Source of the DNA: Ectopseudomonas composti
GTDB lineage: Bacteria > Pseudomonadota > Gammaproteobacteria > Pseudomonadales > Pseudomonadaceae
Assembly (NCBI RefSeq): GCF_900115475.1
Contig: NZ_FOWP01000017.1
Coordinates: forward strand, 41,315 to 105,314
Length of the DNA: 64,000 nt
Direction: 5' to 3'
Part shown: piece by piece, positions 59,054 through 64,000 of the stretch
How the letters are laid out: the number at the start of each line of letters is the position of its first letter
How positions within the stretch are numbered: position 1 is the first letter of the stretch
Notes under the pieces: model-generated
What the model saw: the letters and a program-made list of their open reading frames with translations, nothing else
What the model was told of the DNA's origin: nothing
Database searches by the model: none
Made by a program: the position numbers and the translations under genes

Positions 59054-60244
59054 ATGAACACTCAGGTCGCCATCATCGGCGCTGGTCCTTCCGGCTTGCT
59101 GCTCGGCCAACTGCTGCATAACGCCGGCATCGACAACGTCATCCTCGAGCGCCAAAGCCCCGACTACGTGCTCGGCCGCATCCGCGCTGGCGTGCTCGAA
59201 CAGGGTATGGTCGACCTGCTGCGCGAGGCCGGCGTGGCTGCGCGCATGGATAGCGAGGGCCTGCCGCACGATGGTTTCCAGCTGGCCTTCGATGGCCGCT
59301 GCGAGCGCATCGACCTCAAGGGGCTGACCGGTGGCAAGAGCGTGATGGTCTACGGCCAGACCGAAGTCACTCGCGACCTGATGGAGGCACGCCAGGCCAG
59401 CGGCGCCGTCACCTTTTACAACACCAGCCAGGTGCAGTTGCACGAGCTCAAGGGCGAGCGCCCCTACCTGACCTTCGAGCATGAGGGCCGCACGCAGCGC
59501 CTGACGTGCGATTACATCGCGGGCTGCGATGGCTTCCATGGCGTATCACGACAATCCATCCCGGCTGGGGTACTTCAGGAATTCGAGCGGGTGTATCCGT
59601 TCGGCTGGCTGGGCATCCTTGCCGACACTCCTCCGGTACATGAGGAACTGATCTACGCCAACCACGCACGTGGCTTCGCCCTGTGCAGCATGCGCTCGCC
59701 GACACGCACGCGTTACTACGTGCAGGTGGGCGCCGAGGAGAAGGTCGAAGACTGGTCCGACGAGCGCTTCTGGGACGAACTCAAGCGCCGCCTGCCCAGC
59801 GAGATCGCCAGCCAGCTGGTCACCGGCCCTTCGATCGAAAAGAGCATCGCGCCGCTGCGCAGCTTCGTCGTCGAACCGATGCAGTACGGTCGCCTGTTTC
59901 TGCTGGGTGATGCCGCGCACATCGTTCCGCCGACCGGCGCCAAAGGTCTGAATCTGGCCGCCAGCGACGTCAGCACGCTGTACCGCATCCTGCTCAAGGT
60001 CTACCGAGAAGGCCGTGTGGATCTGCTCGAACGCTACTCGTCGATCTGCTTGCGGCGTATCTGGAAGGCCGAGCGCTTCTCCTGGTGGATGACCTCGATG
60101 CTGCATCGCTTCCCCGACACCGATGCCTTCAGCCGCCGCATGCAGGAGACCGAACTGGACTACTTCGTCAGTTCCGAAGCCGGCCGCAGAACCATCGCCG
60201 AGAACTACGTCGGCCTGCCCTACGAGCCCATCGAGCGGGAGTAA
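59054..60244 (+). CDS. pobA: 4-hydroxybenzoate 3-monooxygenase
   Basis: A 396-aa FAD monooxygenase converting 4-hydroxybenzoate to protocatechuate with NADPH. Motifs: TQVAIIGAGPSGLLLGQLL (GXGXXG), ADYIAGCDGFHGVSR-like DG motif (IAGCDGFHGVSRQSIP), EELIYANHARGFALCSMRSP carrying the substrate-binding Tyr, Ser and Arg, and the GD motif LLGDAAHIVPPTGAKGLNLA. Length fits the family (394). It feeds the same product as quiC. Confidence 0.94.
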   Translation: MNTQVAIIGAGPSGLLLGQLLHNAGIDNVILERQSPDYVLGRIRAGVLEQGMVDLLREAGVAARMDSEGLPHDGFQLAFDGRCERIDLKGLTGGKSVMVYGQTEVTRDLMEARQASGAVTFYNTSQVQLHELKGERPYLTFEHEGRTQRLTCDYIAGCDGFHGVSRQSIPAGVLQEFERVYPFGWLGILADTPPVHEELIYANHARGFALCSMRSPTRTRYYVQVGAEEKVEDWSDERFWDELKRRLPSEIASQLVTGPSIEKSIAPLRSFVVEPMQYGRLFLLGDAAHIVPPTGAKGLNLAASDVSTLYRILLKVYREGRVDLLERYSSICLRRIWKAERFSWWMTSMLHRFPDTDAFSRRMQETELDYFVSSEAGRRTIAENYVGLPYEPIERE

Positions 60245-60296
60245 TGATCGATATTCGCCCGGGGCCTTCGATGGAGGCTCTGGGCACACGCAATTC

Positions 60297-60311
60297 GTTC
60301 GTTTATCGCAC
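60297..60311 (+). promoter_or_regulatory. Weaker IclR-type site upstream of dctP
   Basis: GTTCGTTTATCGCAC, 13 of 15 bases as at 50360, 140 bases upstream of the dctP start. GTTCG-N5-CGCAC is close to the known PcaR box form. Confidence 0.5.
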
Positions 60312-60450
60312 ACTAAGTCGTTAATCGAATTGAATAGCCCCTCGCTAACTCGCACCATGCGAGCAGCGAATCCTAGCGGCGGCAGTATTGCAGCCGAATT
60401 TGGCTGTATCTGAGTCGCCTACTAACAATGAATAAGAAAGGACATTTGCG

Positions 60451-61503
60451 ATGCACAAGCTTTCCAAGGCTTTGCTGACGCTGCTTGCCACCAGCGTCAT
60501 GACCTGGGCCAACGCCGACGAGGCCGAGGTCACCCTCAAGGTTCACCACTTCCTGCCGGCGCACTCGGTGACCCAGGCCGACTTTCTCAAGCCCTGGGCA
60601 GAGAAGATCACCGCCGAATCCAATGGTCGGATCCAGTTTCAGTTCTACCCCTCCATGCAGTTGGGCGGCACCCCGCCGCAGCTGATCGACCAGGCGCGTG
60701 ACGGTGTCGCCGACATCGTCTGGACCCTGCCTGGCTACACTAGCGGCCGCTTCCCGCTGGCATCGGCATTCGAGATGCCGTTCATGAGCCGCTCTTCGGA
60801 AGCCAGCAGCCAGGCCATGTGGGACTTCCTCGAAGCCCACGGGCAGAAGGAGTTCGCCGATGTGCATCTGCTCGCGACGCACCTGACCGATGGCGCGCTG
60901 CTGCACACGGCGAAGAAGCCGGTACGTAGTCTGGCCGACTTCCGTGGCCTGAAACTGCGTTCGGCCAACCGCATCTCCACCAAGCTGATCTCCATGCTCG
61001 GTGCCACTCCGGTAGCAATGCCGGTACCGCAGGTGCCGGAAGCGCTGTCCAAGGGTGTGGTCGACGGCGCAGTGCTGCCCTGGGACGTGGTCCCTGCACT
61101 GAAGCTGCAGGAACTGGTCAAGTACCACACCGAAATGGCGCCGGGTCAGCCAGCGTTGATGCACACCGCGCTGGTGCTGGCAATGAACCCGGCCAAGTAC
61201 GCCAGCCTGCCCGATGACCTGCGCAAGATCATCGACGCCAACAGCGGCCGTGAACTCTCACGTCAGGCCGGCCATATCTGGGATACCAACGTGATCGAGA
61301 CCGGGCACAAGCTGGCTGAAGCGCGTGGCAACGAAATCTACGTGCTGCCTGCAGAAGAGCAGGCCAAGTGGATGGCCATCGGCCGCAAGCTGGACAACGA
61401 CTGGATCAAGGAAGTCGAGAGCAAAGGCAACGACAACGGTGCTGCGCTGCTGCAAGAAGTGCGCGACCTGATCGAAAGCTACAACGCCAAGCTGCCGCAC
61501 TGA
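60451..61503 (+). CDS. dctP: TRAP transporter solute-binding protein
   Basis: A 350-aa DctP-family protein with a signal peptide (KLSKALLTLLATSVMTWANA). Family features: VTLKVHHFLPAHSVTQADFL, PWAEKITAESNGRIQFQFYP, FRGLKLRSANRISTKLISML with the conserved carboxylate-binding Arg, and VPEALSKGVVDGAVLPWDVV. It delivers an organic acid to DctQM. An IclR-type site is upstream. Confidence 0.92.
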   Translation: MHKLSKALLTLLATSVMTWANADEAEVTLKVHHFLPAHSVTQADFLKPWAEKITAESNGRIQFQFYPSMQLGGTPPQLIDQARDGVADIVWTLPGYTSGRFPLASAFEMPFMSRSSEASSQAMWDFLEAHGQKEFADVHLLATHLTDGALLHTAKKPVRSLADFRGLKLRSANRISTKLISMLGATPVAMPVPQVPEALSKGVVDGAVLPWDVVPALKLQELVKYHTEMAPGQPALMHTALVLAMNPAKYASLPDDLRKIIDANSGRELSRQAGHIWDTNVIETGHKLAEARGNEIYVLPAEEQAKWMAIGRKLDNDWIKEVESKGNDNGAALLQEVRDLIESYNAKLPH

Positions 61504-61523
61504 TCGTTAACCCTCGTTGTGCT

Positions 61524-61546
61524 GGCCGGCACTTGCGGTGCCGGCC
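61524..61546 (+). other. dctP-dctQ intergenic hairpin
   Basis: GGCCGGCAC and GTGCCGGCC form a perfect 9-bp stem with a 5-base loop and no T-run, between the dctP stop and the dctQ ribosome binding site. A mRNA-stabilising structure of this kind would give more binding protein than membrane subunits. Confidence 0.55.
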
Positions 61547-61561
61547 TTGCGGAGTCCTCTC

Positions 61562-62092
61562 ATGATCGAAAACCCTGCCTTTCCCGGGCAGCCTCAGCGC
61601 ACGCGCCCGTTCGGCCAGTTGCTCGACACACTGGCACGCTGGCTGGCACTGGCTGGTGGCCTGGTACTGGTCGCCATCACCCTGCTGTCGGCCTACAGCA
61701 TCACCATGCGCAGCCTGTTCGATGCGCCACTGCTCGGTGACGTCGAGTTGGTGCAGATGGGCTGCGGCATTGCCGTGGTGAGTTTCCTGCCGCTGTGCCA
61801 GTTGCGTCGCAACAATGTCATCGTCGACGCCTTCACCTTGCGCGCCTCGGCCAGCACCCGGCGCTATCTCGACACGCTCGGCTGCCTGCTGATGGCTGCC
61901 TGTGCAGCGCTGCTAGCCTGGCGCTCGGTACTCGGCACGCTGGACACTTACCGCAACGGTGAAGAGTCGATCATCATGGGCATTCCGATGTGGTGGTCGA
62001 TGACGCCTTTCGCGCCGTCTTTCGCCCTGCTCGCCGTCGTTTCCCTTTACACCGCCTGGCTCGACCAGCGTGGTGAGGGAGGCCAGCAATGA
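61562..62092 (+). CDS. dctQ: TRAP transporter small membrane subunit
   Basis: A 176-aa protein with four helices (WLALAGGLVLVAITLLSAYS; LVQMGCGIAVVSFLPLCQLR; CLLMAACAALLAWRSVLG; MTPFAPSFALLAVVSLYTAW). ATG at 61562 with GGAG upstream. DctQ family; overlaps dctM by four bases. Confidence 0.9.
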   Translation: MIENPAFPGQPQRTRPFGQLLDTLARWLALAGGLVLVAITLLSAYSITMRSLFDAPLLGDVELVQMGCGIAVVSFLPLCQLRRNNVIVDAFTLRASASTRRYLDTLGCLLMAACAALLAWRSVLGTLDTYRNGEESIIMGIPMWWSMTPFAPSFALLAVVSLYTAWLDQRGEGGQQ

Positions 62093-63411
62093 GCAGCGTC
62101 GCATTGGGCGGACTCTTCCTCGCCTTCCTCTTGGCTCTGCTGGCTATCCGTATTCCGATCGCCATCGCCATGCTGCTGACCGGTATTGGCGGCTACGTCT
62201 CGATCAGCGGCTGGGACCCATTGCTCAACTACTTGAAGACGGTGGCCTACGCCCGTTACACCGTGTACGACCTGTCGGTGATCCCGCTGTTTCTGCTGAT
62301 GGGGCAGTTCGCCTCGCGTGGCGGCCTGGCTACCGGCCTGTTCCGTGCCGCAGCCGCCATGGTCGGGCACTGGCGCGGTGGCCTGGCAATCTCCGCCATC
62401 GGCTCCTGCGCAGCCTTCGGCGCGGTCTGTGGCTCATCGGTGGCAACCGCTGCGACCATGGGTCAGGTGGCCCTGCCGGAGCTGCGTCGCTACAAGTACT
62501 CCAACTCGCTGGCAGTCGGTTGCCTGGCAGCCGGCGGCACCCTGGGAATTCTCATTCCGCCCTCGGTGGTGCTGGTGATCTACGCCATCCTCGCCCAGCA
62601 GAACATCTCCACGCTGTTCATGGCCGCCTTCGTACCGGGCATTCTCGCCGTCATCGGCTACATGATCGCCATCGCCATCTATGTGCGGCTGTTCCCGGAC
62701 TCCGGCCCAGCACAGGAGCGCTCGAGCTGGAAGCAGCGACTGCAGGCGCAGCAGGGAGTGTGGCCGGTACTGCTGATTTTCCTGGTGGTGCTCGGGGGTA
62801 TCTACGGCGGCTGGTTCACCCCTACCGAGGCGGCAGCCATCGGCACCGTGGGCACGGGTTTCTTCGCCTTCACCCTGGGCAAGATGCGTCTGGCCGAATT
62901 CAAGGAGGTGCTGCTGGGCACCGGCGTGACCACGGCCATGATCTTCATGATCCTGCTCGGCGCCGATGTGATGAACGCCTTCCTGGCCATCTCGCAATTG
63001 CCCAACTTCATCGCCGAAACCATCAGCGGCGCAGGTCTGCCACCCTTCCTGGTGCTGGCCGGGATCCTCGTTCTGTACCTGATCCTCGGCTGCGTGATGG
63101 ACACCATGTCGATGATCCTGCTGACCATCCCGATCTTCTTCCCGGTGATCATGGGGCTGGACTTCTATGGTCTGGACCAGACCGAGAAGGCCATCTGGTT
63201 CGGCATCCTGGCCTTGATGGTGGTGGAGATCGGCATGGTCACCCCGCCACTGGGCATGAACGTGTACGTGATTGCCGGCATGGCACGCGATATCCCCATG
63301 AGTGACGCCTTCAGAGGCATCGTGCCGTTCCTGATCTCGGACATCGTGCGCGTGCTCATCCTCGTGCTCTTCCCATCGATCACCCTGTGCCTGGTGCGCT
63401 GGCTGACCTGA
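62089..63411 (+). CDS. dctM: TRAP transporter large membrane subunit
   Basis: A 440-aa DctM-family protein of about 12 helices. Motifs: IPIAIAMLLTGIGGYVSISG, SVIPLFLLMGQFASRGGLAT, AIGSCAAFGAVCGSSVATAA, GGTLGILIPPSVVLVIYAIL. Forms the symport channel with DctQ. The operon is followed after 125 bases by an OprD porin gene. Confidence 0.93.
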   Translation: MSSVALGGLFLAFLLALLAIRIPIAIAMLLTGIGGYVSISGWDPLLNYLKTVAYARYTVYDLSVIPLFLLMGQFASRGGLATGLFRAAAAMVGHWRGGLAISAIGSCAAFGAVCGSSVATAATMGQVALPELRRYKYSNSLAVGCLAAGGTLGILIPPSVVLVIYAILAQQNISTLFMAAFVPGILAVIGYMIAIAIYVRLFPDSGPAQERSSWKQRLQAQQGVWPVLLIFLVVLGGIYGGWFTPTEAAAIGTVGTGFFAFTLGKMRLAEFKEVLLGTGVTTAMIFMILLGADVMNAFLAISQLPNFIAETISGAGLPPFLVLAGILVLYLILGCVMDTMSMILLTIPIFFPVIMGLDFYGLDQTEKAIWFGILALMVVEIGMVTPPLGMNVYVIAGMARDIPMSDAFRGIVPFLISDIVRVLILVLFPSITLCLVRWLT

Positions 63412-63536
63412 GGACTCGCGATGCATTCAAACAAACGCCGCTGAACCCCGAATAACTGCCACCACTCTCCCCGATGTAGAAGCGTATCCGCCGCTGCGGA
63501 GGGGAGCTTTCAACCTTGAAAAAGGAAACGATAACA

Positions 63537-64000
63537 ATGAAAAAAGCTCTGTACCTCGCTCCCAGCGCAATCGCCGTTGCCGTCATGGCCTCCAGCCTCT
63601 CGGTCGGCGTTCAGGCTGCCGGCTTCGTTGAAGACGCCAAGGTCACCCTCGGCCTGCGCAATTACTACTTCAACCGTAACTTCCTCAACCAGACCCAGGG
63701 CGGTCAGGGCCAGGCCGAAGGCTGGACCCAGAGCTTCATTCTCGACGCTCGCTCCGGCTACACCGAAGGCACCGTCGGTTTCGGCCTCGATGTACTGGGC
63801 CTGTACTCGGTGAAACTCGACGGCGGCCGTGGCACCACGGGTAGCCAGTTGCTGCCGGTGCATGACGACGGCCGCCAGGCTGACGACTTCGGTCGTACCG
63901 CCGTGGCCGCGAAAGCCAAGATTTCCAAGACCGAGTTGAAGGTCGGCGAGTGGTTCGCCGTGCTGCCGATCCTGCGTGCTGACGATGGCCGTTCGCTGCC
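63537..64000 (+). CDS. OprD-family porin, 3' part outside window (partial)
   Basis: The first 154 codons of an OprD-family porin. Signal peptide MKKALYLAPSAIAVAVMASS (cleavage near VQA), then VTLGLRNYYFNRNF, the OprD N-terminal signature, and SGYTEGTVGFGLDVLGLYSV. AAAGGAAAC precedes the ATG. Downstream of the TRAP operon, it is probably the outer-membrane entry route for the same organic acids. Confidence 0.88.
   Translation, partial: MKKALYLAPSAIAVAVMASSLSVGVQAAGFVEDAKVTLGLRNYYFNRNFLNQTQGGQGQAEGWTQSFILDARSGYTEGTVGFGLDVLGLYSVKLDGGRGTTGSQLLPVHDDGRQADDFGRTAVAAKAKISKTELKVGEWFAVLPILRADDGRSL

Noticed and set aside
1..64000. CRISPR arrays, rRNA or tRNA genes
   Set aside because: No regularly spaced direct repeats and no recognisable rRNA or tRNA sequence were seen.

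Overview
The window looks like a Pseudomonas chromosome of the P. aeruginosa / P. mendocina type. The evidence is a complete wspABCDEFR surface-sensing operon, several OprD-family porins, a PtrA-like and a DUF2790 secreted protein, a CzcRS-CzcCBA metal system, and high-GC codon use in the right half. Three blocks are visible: an accessory left end (about 1-7,000), a metal and redox block ending in a small mobile-type cassette (7,000-30,650), and a core/catabolic right half (30,750-64,000).

Left end. Positions 1-1,787 hold two AT-rich minus-strand genes of unknown function, coupled by a stop/start overlap, the second running off the window. Then come zinc-ribbon, DUF932, YqaJ-like and Cys-rich genes typical of the backbone of large integrative and conjugative elements, followed by an XRE regulator divergent from a small membrane protein, and a secreted protein closed by a strong terminator.

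Metal block. czcCBA (minus) is divergent from czcRS (plus). Next are a degraded IS3-type insertion, a PtrA-like peptide, an OprD porin, a CadR-like MerR regulator, a second OprD porin, a LysR regulator, an OprO/OprP-like porin and a DUF2790 protein. A minus-strand operon follows (cation diffusion facilitator, PCu(A)C copper chaperone, DsbB-like, DsbA-like, isoprenylcysteine-methyltransferase-like), divergent from a ZntR-like MerR gene across a classical MerR operator. A 16-bp inverted repeat ATTAC-N6-GTAAT recurs 110-119 bases upstream of czcC, the first oprD and the lysR gene, which suggests one metal-responsive regulon. Positions 26,800-30,650 carry a YagK/YfjJ (inovirus Gp2-like) protein, AlpA, a 418-aa unknown protein with two apparent winged helices and a ribbon-helix-helix protein: a small mobile-element cassette.

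Right half. wspABCDEFR (30,751-39,160) encodes surface sensing leading to c-di-GMP synthesis. From 39,371 to the end lies a hydroaromatic/aromatic acid catabolic cluster: aroQ, two shikimate-dehydrogenase-family genes, quiC (3-dehydroshikimate dehydratase) and pobA, all leading to protocatechuate. Two 3-ketosteroid-dehydrogenase-like flavoproteins flank a NIPSNAP protein. The cluster also holds a TIM-barrel/Gfo-Idh-MocA operon, a TctBAC transporter, an orphan TctC, a DctPQM TRAP transporter, a DMT exporter, an OprD porin cut by the window edge, and IclR (two), TetR and AraC regulators. Two recurring operator motifs, an IclR/PcaR-like dyad with core CGATTATCG and a TetR-like dyad containing AACCAGTTAGT, link the separate transcription units into one regulon. 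No tRNA, rRNA or CRISPR array was seen.
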